Source: Candidatus Poribacteria bacterium | GTDB taxonomy: Bacteria; Poribacteria; WGA-4E; WGA-3G | Length of the DNA: 64,000 bases | Assembly: GCA_022823085.1 (NCBI GenBank) | Contig: JAJDXV010000072.1 | Coordinates: 1-64,000 of the forward strand | Direction of reading: 5' to 3' | Shown here: positions 9,515 through 18,333 of the stretch, in pieces | Layout: every line of letters begins with the position of its first letter | Numbering within the stretch: the stretch's first letter is position 1 | The notes under the pieces: generated by a model | Databases searched by the model: none | Told to the model about the DNA's origin: nothing | The model's input: the letters and a program-made list of their open reading frames with translations, nothing else | Made by a program: the position numbers and the translations under genes

Positions 9515-9617
9515 TTATCAGTGAGTCAGTTTCCAGTAACCAGTGGCCAGGTAAAGAAACTTTGGATTATCAAAAACGTCTTCTCTGGTAACTCGTAACT
9601 GAAAACTGACAACTAAT
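9515..9617. repeat. Intergenic hairpin repeat with degenerate short-repeat arms
   Basis: The left arm (GTTTCCAGTAACCAGTGGCC) and the right arm (GGTAACTCGTAACTGAAAACTGACAAC) are built from 7-base variants of AACTGxx and are roughly complementary. An unrelated core lies between them. The same family occurs at 48384-48577, 52013-52086, 54437-54523 and 60512-60617. It occupies nearly all of the gap before the next gene. Confidence 0.5.
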
Positions 9618-9663
9618 TCTGTAGCATAACCTGTTAGGTTGTGCCTCTTAAAGGAAATAAATC

Positions 9664-10140
9664 ATGTCTAAAGTATGGCTAATTTTTGTTATCATGACCG
9701 TGTCATCATGGGGACTCTACGGCGTGTTTCTGCATCAGGGGCAAGTCGCTATGGCGGATCCTGTACACGGACGCTACAAAGCGTTCCTCTTTGTCGGGCT
9801 CGCTTATCTTCTCACAGCGGTCATCGGATCTGCACTCATGCTCGTCTTGAATGGCTCTAACTGGCAATTTACAGGGAGCGGTATCACTTGGTCATTCGTC
9901 GCCGGACTCGTCGGGGCGATCGGGGCATTCGGTGTGCTACTCGCCTTCGGTGCAGGGGGGAGACCCGCCGTCGTGATGTCCATTGTATTTGCAGGCGCGC
10001 CTATTGTGAACGCCGTCGTCGCGACGCTATCGCATCCGCCCACAGGCGGTTGGGGAGCCGTCCGATGGCAATTTGTAGCCGGTATCCTCCTCGCAGCGCT
10101 CGGCGGTTGTCTCGTGATGCTTTATAGACCCACTTCGTAA
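9664..10140 (+). CDS. EamA/DMT-like small membrane protein
   Basis: The 158-residue protein has four to five hydrophobic segments, with Gly-rich stretches (FVAGLVGAIGAFGVLLAFGAGG) typical of the drug/metabolite transporter superfamily. It is about half the length of a ten-helix EamA transporter, so it would work as a dimer or represent one repeat unit. Substrate is unknown. The ATG follows AAAGGAAATAAATC, a good ribosome site. It stands alone between repeat elements. Confidence 0.65.
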   Translation: MSKVWLIFVIMTVSSWGLYGVFLHQGQVAMADPVHGRYKAFLFVGLAYLLTAVIGSALMLVLNGSNWQFTGSGITWSFVAGLVGAIGAFGVLLAFGAGGRPAVVMSIVFAGAPIVNAVVATLSHPPTGGWGAVRWQFVAGILLAALGGCLVMLYRPTS

Positions 10141-10210
10141 CACCTCGAAAGAAAGCCGCTGGACCTATATAGGCGGACAGGATGGACGCATAACATAATT
10201 ATTCAGAACG

Positions 10211-10271
10211 GGAAGAATGGAAGAAAGGGAAGGATGGAAGCCCTTCCATCCTTCTACCCTTCCAATCTTCC
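10211..10271. repeat. Large imperfect intergenic hairpin
   Basis: A purine-rich arm (10211-10240) is followed by a pyrimidine-rich complementary arm (10241-10271), pairing at about 24 of 29 positions with almost no loop. It lies after the EamA-like gene. It has no T tract and no coding content. It could end transcription or be a repeat unit of the same kind as the other palindromes here. Confidence 0.5.
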
Positions 10272-10344
10272 GATCCTTCAACCGCTGAACACTTTCACCT
10301 TTTTCTTGCTTCCATCCGCTCGTTTTTACCAAAAAATATATTTC

Positions 10345-10380
10345 TTACTCTCCTTTTTATGTTACATGTCTCTAATAAAA
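10345..10380 (+). promoter_or_regulatory. Promoter-like motif shared with 24299-24427 (candidate ECF promoter)
   Basis: TACTCTCCTTTT is followed 12 bases later by CTCTAATAAA, just upstream of the sigma gene. Two copies of nearly the same arrangement (TACTCTCCTTTT then CTCTATATAA) lie before the gene at 23693-24280. A shared two-block motif before a sigma factor and before a homologue of its downstream gene fits autoregulation by this sigma. That is inference from three sites. Confidence 0.45.
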
Positions 10381-10399
10381 CAGAAGAAGGAGTATTGTC

Positions 10400-10984
10400 A
10401 TGCATTCTGTAGAATTGATTGAGGCGGGCGATGCCGAGTTAGTTGTCGCAGCACTCGCCGGTAATACGCAAGCGTTTGATGTGTTAGTGAACCGCTACCG
10501 ACGCGCGATGCTAACGGTCGCACAACAGATCGTCCGAAATCCTACCGACGCAGAGGATGTCGTACAAGACGCACTCTTACGAGCGTTTGAATCACTACCA
10601 CAACTCTCAGACCTGAATCGGTTTGGCGCGTGGCTGCATTCTATCACTCGGAACCGGGCATTGCGCCACTACAGAAATATGGGGCGTTATCAACCGCAGG
10701 AGGATATGGAACCCTATCTGAACAGAGCATCAGATACATCGGCGGAAGATCCCGCTAACCTTGTCGAAGCCGAATCGACACAGCAATCGGTTAGAGATGC
10801 CATCAAAGACCTACAACCAGACTATCAGGTGGTCCTCGAACTCTACTACTGGGCAGAGATGCCACAAAAACGCATGGCTGAGTTTCTATCTCTACCACTG
10901 ACTACCGTAAAATGGAGACTCCGCAAAGCGAAAGAACAACTCAAAACAATTTTAGAAAGACGCGGCTTCGGTTACAGCGATTGA
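10400..10984 (+). CDS. ECF-type RNA polymerase sigma factor
   Basis: The 194-residue product has sigma region 2 (FDVLVNRYRRAMLTVAQQIV, then DAEDVVQDALLRAFE and RFGAWLHSITRNRALRHYR) and region 4 with its helix-turn-helix (VLELYYWAEMPQKRMAEFL, TTVKWRLRKAKEQLK). Regions 1 and 3 are absent, as in extracytoplasmic-function sigmas. It directs RNA polymerase to a small regulon. GGAG lies at a good distance before the ATG. The next gene, 19 bases on, encodes the DUF4097 fusion protein, and three more genes follow closely, so this is probably the head of a five-gene unit. The usual membrane anti-sigma is absent. The soluble N-terminal domain of the next protein is a candidate for that role (inference). 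Confidence 0.9.
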   Translation: MHSVELIEAGDAELVVAALAGNTQAFDVLVNRYRRAMLTVAQQIVRNPTDAEDVVQDALLRAFESLPQLSDLNRFGAWLHSITRNRALRHYRNMGRYQPQEDMEPYLNRASDTSAEDPANLVEAESTQQSVRDAIKDLQPDYQVVLELYYWAEMPQKRMAEFLSLPLTTVKWRLRKAKEQLKTILERRGFGYSD

Positions 10985-11003
10985 TCCTAAAGAGGAGAAA
11001 ACC

Positions 11004-12425
11004 ATGGAACAACACAGACAGGAACAACAACACGAACTCAAGGGGCTGTTCCACATGTTGGAACACACCGCAAAAATCGCAGAGGATGCAGCCCTAACGG
11101 ATACCTTTACTGATGGTGAAACGCGATGCATCACACAATTCAATAACGTACTGACCCGATTGAATAGCCTTGATGCTGTGCCTGATGGACTCTTTGACGA
11201 ACTTAATCCCGATGCCTCATTCAGTCAAATCGCAATCGCCTGCCATCAACTCGCGGCATATCTCAACGAAGAATTGGATACAACGGCGGATTTCAAGGGA
11301 TGGTTCTCCACCTTTTTCGGAAAACGGTTCATGGAAAACCTGACCGAGGAACTCACCGATAAACCGATCGGTGATCTCATCCGTAAAGCCGTGCCAGATT
11401 TCTTAACCGAGGCGACGTTAGAGGACATCGTCGAAACTTTCCCCGTTGCAACGGGTGGAAGACTCACAATTGATGCCGACTGCGGTGGAATTGACGTACA
11501 GACCACCGAGGCAGATACCGTCTCGGTCCGCGTTCAACGCGCCGCACAAATAAAAGCGAATCGGCGGGCAGCGGAAATCCTCAAGAACCTTGATGTTCGG
11601 ATAACACACGAAGCATCCGACGTTAAAATTGAGGCAAAGTTCACAGGAGACGCGAAACGGTGGCAGAAACGGCAAAACGATCTCGATGTTCAGTTTGATA
11701 TCCTCGTGCCACGGCAATACAATCTTGACCTGAAAACTGCAGGTGCCGACATTTCCGTTGCGAATATTACAGGCGACGTGAATGCAGAGACCTTCCGCGC
11801 CGGACTTCGTCTTCAAGATATTACCGGACGGATTGAGGGCAGCACATCTGTTGGAAGTATTGATCTCAGGACGTTTAAAGGGGATGTGGTACTTCAAACG
11901 ACGGCTGGGAACATCGCACTTGCGGAGGGTACGGGTGATGTCAAAACCAAAACTTCCGGTGGAAACCTCCAAGTTACACAGGTTACAGGGATCGTTAACG
12001 GGCAGACCTCCGGCGGTGGGATCACACTGCGCGGATGCAAAGGGGGTGCCGACCTGAAAGCTGCCGGGGGCAGTATAGAGGTAGAAAACGACAGACCCGT
12101 TCTGGCAAAAGTATCTGGCGGTTCTATCGACTGTGAACTGAGAGAAGTATCGGCTGCGAGTCAGAGCCTACTCCTCGATTTGGAGACAATGGGGGGGAGT
12201 ATAAATGTCTCACTCGTTCCAGATATCGATGCTACAGTCGAAGCAAAAGTCCTCGGCGGTTCAGTGACAACAGAATTTCCGGTATCCATTGAGGAGACAG
12301 GAACGCTAAAACCGGACCAATTACGCGGAACGATCAATAGTGGAGGCGCACTCCTACGGCTCCGTTCTGTCGGCGGAAATATCATACTACGGAAAATCGA
12401 AGAAACCAGTCCTGTAGAGGTGTAA
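11004..12425 (+). CDS. Soluble helical domain fused to DUF4097 beta-solenoid
   Basis: The first ~130 residues form a charged helical domain (HMLEHTAKIAEDAALTDTF, AVPDGLFDELNPDASFSQIA, ACHQLAAYL). It is clearly homologous to the whole N-terminal part of the protein at 23693-24280. The remaining ~340 residues are a DUF4097-type repeat solenoid with many short TSGGxI/SVGSIDL-like strands. No signal peptide or membrane segment is visible, so the product looks cytoplasmic, while its separate counterpart at 22503-23600 has a signal peptide. DUF4097 occurs in LiaX-type envelope-stress proteins. The ATG follows GAGGAG, and the gene lies 19 bases after the sigma gene. A role in sensing or sigma control is inferred from the context only. 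Confidence 0.8.
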   Translation: MEQHRQEQQHELKGLFHMLEHTAKIAEDAALTDTFTDGETRCITQFNNVLTRLNSLDAVPDGLFDELNPDASFSQIAIACHQLAAYLNEELDTTADFKGWFSTFFGKRFMENLTEELTDKPIGDLIRKAVPDFLTEATLEDIVETFPVATGGRLTIDADCGGIDVQTTEADTVSVRVQRAAQIKANRRAAEILKNLDVRITHEASDVKIEAKFTGDAKRWQKRQNDLDVQFDILVPRQYNLDLKTAGADISVANITGDVNAETFRAGLRLQDITGRIEGSTSVGSIDLRTFKGDVVLQTTAGNIALAEGTGDVKTKTSGGNLQVTQVTGIVNGQTSGGGITLRGCKGGADLKAAGGSIEVENDRPVLAKVSGGSIDCELREVSAASQSLLLDLETMGGSINVSLVPDIDATVEAKVLGGSVTTEFPVSIEETGTLKPDQLRGTINSGGALLRLRSVGGNIILRKIEETSPVEV

Positions 12426-12426
12426 C

Positions 12427-12795
12427 GTGCTAAAAACCAGAAGAAGCGAGTTGATGTTAGCGGTACTGCTTGTATGGTTCATTCTCAGCGTCGGTATCTT
12501 TATAATACTTATGCTGCCGGTCGTTGTGCCACAACACCAATTAGCGCAATTCATTCCTGAATGCAGTTGGCAAGCACAATACCACAAATCGTGCGCTTTT
12601 TGTGGGATGAGCACGGCGTTTTACGCCATCTCGCGCGGCGATTTCGATCAAGCACATCTACTGAATCCGTTAAGCCTCTACATCTATTCCGTTTTTCTGC
12701 TAAACACAATCTTCGCGGTAATTACCTTAAAACGAAGCACACGCTATATTAAAAACATAACAGCAACGCTCTATCGCAGGAACGTTTTATCATAA
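12427..12795 (+). CDS. DUF2752 membrane protein
   Basis: The 122-residue protein has three hydrophobic segments and the DUF2752 core: a CAFCGMSTAFYAISRGD loop followed by ALLNP-like HLLNPLSLY. The function of this family is unknown; members are small integral inner-membrane proteins with a conserved C-x-x-C-G motif. The start is a GTG one base after the preceding stop, with AGAGGTG just upstream. The tight spacing argues for translation together with the DUF4097 fusion gene. Confidence 0.8.
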   Translation: MLKTRRSELMLAVLLVWFILSVGIFIILMLPVVVPQHQLAQFIPECSWQAQYHKSCAFCGMSTAFYAISRGDFDQAHLLNPLSLYIYSVFLLNTIFAVITLKRSTRYIKNITATLYRRNVLS

Positions 12796-12809
12796 ATTGG
12801 AGACCAATC

Positions 12810-13061
12810 ATGGGGTTACTATCAATTTTAAGTTTAGTTTGGGGGATATTGGCTATTCTTGGAATGGCAGTCGGCATCATTCCGTGCCTCGGATCCCTCA
12901 ATTACCTTAACATTCCGTTTGCCGTATGCGGCTTGCTTTTCAGTATTTTGGCTATTGTCTTGTCATCAAAAAAAGAACTCGCTGTTGCCGGGTGTCTCCT
13001 TTGTGGCGTAGCCATTTTCATCGGTGCCATCCGACTCGTCTTGGGTTTCGGGATTTTCTAA
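12810..13061 (+). CDS. Small hydrophobic membrane protein
   Basis: The 83-residue product is almost entirely hydrophobic, with two or three membrane segments (LSLVWGILAILGMAVGIIPCL, IPFAVCGLLFSILAIVLSS, AVAGCLLCGVAIFIGAIRLV). The arrangement recalls DUF4190-type small membrane proteins, but I cannot assign a family firmly. GGAGACCAATC precedes the ATG. It lies 14 bases after the DUF2752 gene in the sigma-factor run. Confidence 0.6.
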   Translation: MGLLSILSLVWGILAILGMAVGIIPCLGSLNYLNIPFAVCGLLFSILAIVLSSKKELAVAGCLLCGVAIFIGAIRLVLGFGIF

Positions 13062-13089
13062 TACCATTTCTGAGCAGAAAGGAAAATCA

Positions 13090-13812
13090 ATGAATTGTCT
13101 CAATTACGGACTCTCTTTTATCAACACTGTTGGCAACGGGAATGCCCCGCGCTTTTGGGTCGAATCTCGATGTCGCATCATAGATAACACAGATGGAAGT
13201 TTCAGCGATTATTACCAATGCGGTTCATGTAAGAGCGAACACACATTTGCCGAGAAAGACCTCTTCATAAATCCAAACTACGATTTCCTCCCTGTTTTTG
13301 GCAAAGAACATACAGCCGTATTCAGAAGGCATGCCTACTGCAACGATAACTACGTCGAGTATAAACCGGCGCGGGATTATTGGGGCGGCACCCTATTTGA
13401 TGTCCAAGAGGCATCGCCGGTCCGGCGCCTTGATAACAACGCAGCCATTTTTGAAGCGACACAAAAATGTCTACCCATCGTAACACAAACAGAAATATGG
13501 GATACCAACACACAGCAGCGGGCAATTATCGAGTGTCCCGTTAAAACGATGAACATAGATGAAAACGCAAACATCTACCAAGTTGATACAGGAATTGTTC
13601 TATTTCCAGACCTGTCAAAGCGATACGATCCGCAGATTGAGACCTTCAGCCTCGCTTACGTCGCTTTCAATGCACCGCACTTCGCTGACTTCGTTATCGA
13701 ACGTCCCACCCCTATCATTGAAAATGGCGTGAAAGTTACCCAAGTTTACCACTATTCCGAAATTCGGAGCTTAGAAGCAAAGAATACCGTGTTCTGCATC
13801 GGTGAACTTTGA
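13090..13812 (+). CDS. Protein of unknown function with a CxxC pair
   Basis: I do not recognise this 240-residue protein. It has no signal peptide or membrane segment. It contains QCGSCKSEHTF (about residues 45-55), scattered aromatic residues, and strand-like segments ending with VYHYSEIRSLEAKNTVFCIGEL. The start at 13090 follows AGAAAGGAAAATCA. The frame continues upstream into the end of the previous gene without a better site. It is the last gene of the run begun by the sigma factor, 28 bases after the small membrane protein. A soluble, possibly metal-binding role is only a guess. Confidence 0.6.
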   Translation: MNCLNYGLSFINTVGNGNAPRFWVESRCRIIDNTDGSFSDYYQCGSCKSEHTFAEKDLFINPNYDFLPVFGKEHTAVFRRHAYCNDNYVEYKPARDYWGGTLFDVQEASPVRRLDNNAAIFEATQKCLPIVTQTEIWDTNTQQRAIIECPVKTMNIDENANIYQVDTGIVLFPDLSKRYDPQIETFSLAYVAFNAPHFADFVIERPTPIIENGVKVTQVYHYSEIRSLEAKNTVFCIGEL

Positions 13813-13835
13813 CAGATACTTCCATTCAGCCTTGT

Positions 13836-13857
13836 GGGTTGGATTGAACGGCGTTGA
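13836..13857. repeat. Short dispersed repeat GGTTGGATTGAACGG
   Basis: The 15-base core at 13841-13855 recurs at about 20293-20307. Its right part resembles the GGTTCGGTTGAACGG piece near 57231. It lies between the sigma-factor run and the next promoter. Confidence 0.4.
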
Positions 13858-13896
13858 AAATCGGGTAATAGTCCTGGAACCCCAGTCTTAAAGTCA

Positions 13897-13926
13897 TTGA
13901 CTTGTTCCCTCGGTTTATGCTATAAT
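13897..13926 (+). promoter_or_regulatory. Sigma70 promoter with extended -10 for the BatA-Omp85 operon
   Basis: TTGACT (13897-13902) and TATAAT (13921-13926) are 18 bases apart, with TGC immediately before the -10. This is about 60 bases upstream of the BatA-like gene. Confidence 0.65.
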
Positions 13927-13984
13927 TCCCTTAACATCAACTAACACAAGTAAAAATAAAAAGAAATTAAAGGACAAAAGACGA

Positions 13985-16258
13985 TTGGCATTTCTGAACC
14001 CACTATTTCTTTTCGGACTCCTCGCCGCTGGTATCCCACTGATTATTCATCTCTGGAATCGCCGTCGTGTTGTGACAATTGATTTTAGTAGCTTAATGTT
14101 TCTTATGGCGGCGCATCGTGAAAATGCGCGTCGATTCCAACTCAAGCATCTTCTGATTCTGCTTTTGCGGATGGCGATCATTGCCCTGATCGCGTTTGCC
14201 TTAGCGCGCCCGTTTCTGACGCTTGGATTGCCGGTCGCGTCTGTACGTGCCAAAACCGATGTCGTTATCGTTTTGGATAACTCCTACAGCATGGCGTACC
14301 AAGACGTTGATGGTATCAGGTTTGAAAAAGGGAAAGCCTTGGCAACCGATATTTTGGAAACACTGCGGCACGGCGATAGCGCCTCGCTTATTTTAATGTC
14401 GGACGTTCCGAATCCGGTCTTCCAGCAGTTGACACCAGATATCGGGAGTGTCGTCGCAGCGATTAACGCTGCGGAAGTCTCTTACCGGGCAACGAACGTT
14501 CAACCGAGCCTTGAACTTGCACACGAAATTCTCGCTGCGTCGGAACAACTTAACAGAGAACTTTATCTTATCTCGGATTTTGCGAAAAACGGATGGGAAG
14601 ACTGGGATCGGCTCCTGAATCGTTCGGGGGCGCGTGTTTCTCTCATACCTGTTGCTGAAGGAGAATCGCATAATACAAATATTGAAGAGATTCATCCCTC
14701 GAACCAACTAATAGGCGTATATTTACCGTTCCAATTAAATGTGACGACCGCGAACCATTCGGTAGCACCCTTGGCACGGAGCATAATAACGTTGTTTATT
14801 GGAAGTGAGAAACAGAAAACTGTGAGTTTTTCAGCGGCAGCCAACGAATCATTGAACACGAGTTTAACATACAATTTTTCTACACCCGGAACACATACCG
14901 GTTATTTTACATTAACATCGGATCGGCTTAATATTGACAATCGGCGTTACTTTGCCTTGGATGTTATCGGCGAAGTACGTGTGCTTTGCGTCGGAGAACA
15001 GACCGAATACCTCGCATTGGCACTCAATCCACATGAAAATAGCCGTCAGCCATCGGTTTCCGTTAGCAATCAGCAAGGTGATTTTCTTAACGCCTCACCG
15101 ACAGCCGACAGCCGACTGCTAACAGCCGGTACAATGATCCTGCCGACGCAATGTACACCGAATCAATTTGAGAGTCTCCCACTTGAAGATTACGACGTTA
15201 TCATCTTAGCGGATGTCGCGGGGATCACTCGTCAAGCGGGCGCGCAGCTTCAAGCGTTTCTCCGTCAAGGCAAAAGCGCCATCGCGTTTGTCGGCAGTGG
15301 CAGTGAAGTGGCGAGTTACAACCGATTTAGCGACGCTTTCCTGCCTGCAGAATTCGGTGGCACACGCAGATGGACCCCGCCACAGCAGGTTCGGACATAT
15401 CAAGCGACACACCCGATATTTGATGTTTTTCGGAACGAAGGATTTTCTACACAGTACGCACCGCAGTTTTACAGGGGGCTCGTGCTACGCCCCACGCCTG
15501 AATCAAAAGTCATCGCACGTTTCGGTGACGATACGCCTTTTCTAATTGAACGGCGCGACGGGACAGGGACTGTCCTACTCTATAACTGTGGACTGTTTGT
15601 GCAACAAAACAGCACCGCTAACGCTGGTGCCGGACCTTCCAGTGCAACGACTTATACAAACGACCTGCTTGTTAACCCTTATTTTTTGCCGATCCTTCAA
15701 CAGAGTGTGCTTTACACTGTGGCGGCAAATAACAACCGCGTAACATGGGGTGGACATATCGGGGACACCTATACAGCGCGCTATCCTCGGAGTGCTGGTG
15801 GGAAAGCCACTATCGAATTGAAAACCGATACCGATACAGCAGAGGACGATGATTCTGATACCGATAATATCAGTGTCGTTCCGATTGCTGAAGATGGCAC
15901 GCTGCAATTCCGAGGTACGGAGCGTCCGGGTATCTATCAGATTGAAGTGCAAACCCGGGACAGACGCCAACGGGACCTTTTTGCGGTCAACGTCGATGCG
16001 AGAGAGGCTGATTTGGTGCAGATCCCGCTGCGACAAGCCGCTGCACGCGTCGGCGCACAAGCTGGAACAGATGAGGTCGCCGAGGGGACAACAATAACGG
16101 CTGATGCTTACAACATGAAAAGACACGGTAGGGAAATCTGGGGTGAATTGCTGCTCTTGACTGTTTGTCTGATGCTCTTTGAAAGTTATCTCTCGAACCG
16201 AGGGACGCATTCGGCGATGGGAACAGACGAAAATGCGCTGACCGCAGGTGACGTATAA
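13985..16258 (+). CDS. BatA-domain/von Willebrand factor A membrane protein
   Basis: The 757-residue protein starts with the BatA (aerotolerance regulator N-terminal) signature MAFLNPLFLFGLLAAGIPLIIHLWNRR. A second membrane segment (about residues 55-80) and a VWA domain follow, whose metal site reads LDNSYSM (D98, S100, S102). A long extracytoplasmic region and a last membrane helix near the C-terminus (WGELLLLTVCLMLFESYL) complete it. Such proteins are often part of membrane complexes with MoxR ATPases, but none is encoded here. The start is a TTG preceded by AAAGGA; no ATG is available before the conserved sequence. The stop shares a base with the ATG of the Omp85-like gene (TAATG), implying coupled translation and perhaps a joint envelope function. 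Confidence 0.85.
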   Translation: MAFLNPLFLFGLLAAGIPLIIHLWNRRRVVTIDFSSLMFLMAAHRENARRFQLKHLLILLLRMAIIALIAFALARPFLTLGLPVASVRAKTDVVIVLDNSYSMAYQDVDGIRFEKGKALATDILETLRHGDSASLILMSDVPNPVFQQLTPDIGSVVAAINAAEVSYRATNVQPSLELAHEILAASEQLNRELYLISDFAKNGWEDWDRLLNRSGARVSLIPVAEGESHNTNIEEIHPSNQLIGVYLPFQLNVTTANHSVAPLARSIITLFIGSEKQKTVSFSAAANESLNTSLTYNFSTPGTHTGYFTLTSDRLNIDNRRYFALDVIGEVRVLCVGEQTEYLALALNPHENSRQPSVSVSNQQGDFLNASPTADSRLLTAGTMILPTQCTPNQFESLPLEDYDVIILADVAGITRQAGAQLQAFLRQGKSAIAFVGSGSEVASYNRFSDAFLPAEFGGTRRWTPPQQVRTYQATHPIFDVFRNEGFSTQYAPQFYRGLVLRPTPESKVIARFGDDTPFLIERRDGTGTVLLYNCGLFVQQNSTANAGAGPSSATTYTNDLLVNPYFLPILQQSVLYTVAANNNRVTWGGHIGDTYTARYPRSAGGKATIELKTDTDTAEDDDSDTDNISVVPIAEDGTLQFRGTERPGIYQIEVQTRDRRQRDLFAVNVDAREADLVQIPLRQAAARVGAQAGTDEVAEGTTITADAYNMKRHGREIWGELLLLTVCLMLFESYLSNRGTHSAMGTDENALTAGDV

Positions 16259-18309
16259 TGGAAACCAATTTTTGGGATGTTTTGTCTCTGCTTGGAACCT
16301 TCTGCTTAATCGTGCTGCTGGGTAGCAATGGACGAGTCGGCGTTTCATCAGCAGCTGCTGACGAGCCACGGCGAGCCACAGTAAAGAGAGTGGAGGCAAC
16401 ACCTGCTTTAGAGCACCGAAGTGCCGGCTTAGGAGATGAGGCGAGTATCGTACGCAGCCTCATTATTAAGGGTAATCATTCATTTTCGGAACAGCAAATT
16501 CGGGCGTTGATGCGGACAGATGTATGGGATGTTTATCACGCTTCCGTTCTGGAAGCGGATTTTGAGGCGATCACCGGTTTTTATAAAAGGAACGGATACC
16601 AATTCGCGCGTATCGTTGAAACACAGAATTACGTCAAGAAATTCGAGGACGGTGTCTATCTCGGTTTTGAGATTGATGAAGGCATTATCGGCAGCATCAC
16701 CGTCTCCGGTAATACACAGACCAGAGAGCATGTCGTGCTTCGCGAACTGTTGTTTCAAGAAGGCGATGTCTATATAGAGGCGGATAAGACAGAAAGCGAG
16801 CGTATTCTACGACGGAAGGCTTATATCGGTTCCGCGAAGATTGAACCGCACTGGAATGCGAACTCGGACTCGGTAACAATTCACGTTACAATTACAGATT
16901 TGTGGTCACTTAAAGGTGCAGTTGATCCGCTACCTGCGATAGACCCGGAAGGCGGAAAATTTCTTTTAAAAGCTGAAGATTTCAATTTGCTCGGTTCCGG
17001 TCATTTCGCGCAGTTCCTATACGAAGGGGATATAGAAAGAGGGGAAGAGACGCGGCATTTTATACGGAGTCGGTATCAAATACCGAGGCTTCTCAATTCG
17101 CACTGGAGTTTCGATGGCGGATTTACGCAGCGTTTAGAGGGCAACACATGGACTTCGTTTCTGGAACGTCCGCAATACTTTTTTCTCTTACAACGTCCGC
17201 AATATACATTAAAAAGCCGTTGGAGCGCGGCACTATTCGTCTCTGAGCAGATTCATCGGGATCGGTGGTACGAGAGAAACCTAAAAACAGACATCTTTGA
17301 GCAAAATCTACAGGCAGCACGCGCATCTATATCCCGCTATTTTGGGGATCGGAATCGGCAAAATTATGTAGGCCTCTGGGCGGAATCAAAGCGTTCGAGA
17401 CATGAACGTATTGAAACCTTTGGTGAATCCAAGGCAGCACCTGTAGATCGAGACATCAAAATTGTCGGCATCACTGTCGGACGGAAACGCATCGCTTACC
17501 ACAAAACCCGATTTCTTACAAAAATGGGGCAAGAGGAAGATTTTATTAGCGGTTCACAATATGCCTTCGCTGTAGGATATGCCTCGCCATTATACGGCTC
17601 AGATCGAGCAGAATCTCATGCACGCTTTACAGTCGAATCAGCATGGATTCGAGACAATCATATCCTGAGTACCACCGTTATAAATCTCAGTACAAACTTC
17701 ACAACACGTATTGAACGTTCTAAGGTTAGCCTTCAAACCTCATGGTATTACATAGATGTGTTCGATGCTGGCAATGACATCTATACGGTGGATAAAGGGT
17801 ACCGTAAAAACGGGTTCTTTGATTTTCACCAAACGGTTGTGGCACAATTTGCAACAGAGATGCAGTTCGGATGGAGTGGTGAAGACCAAGTGATCCTTGG
17901 GTCCAACAGCGGTCTACGTGGCTATAATCCGCAGCAGTTCGATGGAGAAAAAATGATGCTCGCCCGGCTGGAAAGTCGAACGCTGTGTGGCGGGACGCTC
18001 TTCAGTAAAATTGATGATGGGCTCGGTGCTGTTGTTACCTTTATCCTTAAACCGTTCATCAAACGTCCCGTTAAAGTCGGACTCGTTTTAAGTGCGACTG
18101 CTTTTGCCGATGTCGGTTACATCTGGAACGGGACACGTTCCTTCAAATTAACCGAACCGAAATCGAGTGTAGGCTTCGGGTTGCGAGGCAGTTTTTCTCG
18201 GTTAAGTGGTCCGAGCATCTTCCGATTGGGATTGGCATTTCCGCTGAATCTACCGTTCGCAACGGGTTTGGAGCCGCGCCTCTTTTACGGTTTTAATCAG
18301 ACCTTCTAA
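16258..18309 (+). CDS. Omp85/BamA-like outer-membrane protein with POTRA domains
   Basis: A hydrophobic N-terminus (LLGTFCLIVLLGSNG) probably serves for export. Residues about 65-225 contain two POTRA-like units (SLIIKGNHSFSEQQIRAL, then GSITVSGNTQTREHVVLREL). From about 230 onward the sequence alternates as in a beta barrel and includes the Omp85 L6 motif GLRGYN near residue 551, ending with the aromatic LFYGFNQTF. It would insert in the outer membrane as an assembly or secretion pore of the BamA/TamA superfamily. At 683 residues it is shorter than BamA (~800, five POTRAs). Starting one base inside the BatA-like gene suggests the two are made together. Which substrate it handles is unknown. 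Confidence 0.85.
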   Translation: METNFWDVLSLLGTFCLIVLLGSNGRVGVSSAAADEPRRATVKRVEATPALEHRSAGLGDEASIVRSLIIKGNHSFSEQQIRALMRTDVWDVYHASVLEADFEAITGFYKRNGYQFARIVETQNYVKKFEDGVYLGFEIDEGIIGSITVSGNTQTREHVVLRELLFQEGDVYIEADKTESERILRRKAYIGSAKIEPHWNANSDSVTIHVTITDLWSLKGAVDPLPAIDPEGGKFLLKAEDFNLLGSGHFAQFLYEGDIERGEETRHFIRSRYQIPRLLNSHWSFDGGFTQRLEGNTWTSFLERPQYFFLLQRPQYTLKSRWSAALFVSEQIHRDRWYERNLKTDIFEQNLQAARASISRYFGDRNRQNYVGLWAESKRSRHERIETFGESKAAPVDRDIKIVGITVGRKRIAYHKTRFLTKMGQEEDFISGSQYAFAVGYASPLYGSDRAESHARFTVESAWIRDNHILSTTVINLSTNFTTRIERSKVSLQTSWYYIDVFDAGNDIYTVDKGYRKNGFFDFHQTVVAQFATEMQFGWSGEDQVILGSNSGLRGYNPQQFDGEKMMLARLESRTLCGGTLFSKIDDGLGAVVTFILKPFIKRPVKVGLVLSATAFADVGYIWNGTRSFKLTEPKSSVGFGLRGSFSRLSGPSIFRLGLAFPLNLPFATGLEPRLFYGFNQTF

Positions 18310-18333
18310 GTCCTATCAAGAAACGGCACAAAT

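Noticed and set aside
10234..10422. A 62-residue frame ahead of the sigma gene
   Set aside because: It begins inside a hairpin repeat and runs through the sigma promoter and start site, so it is chance.
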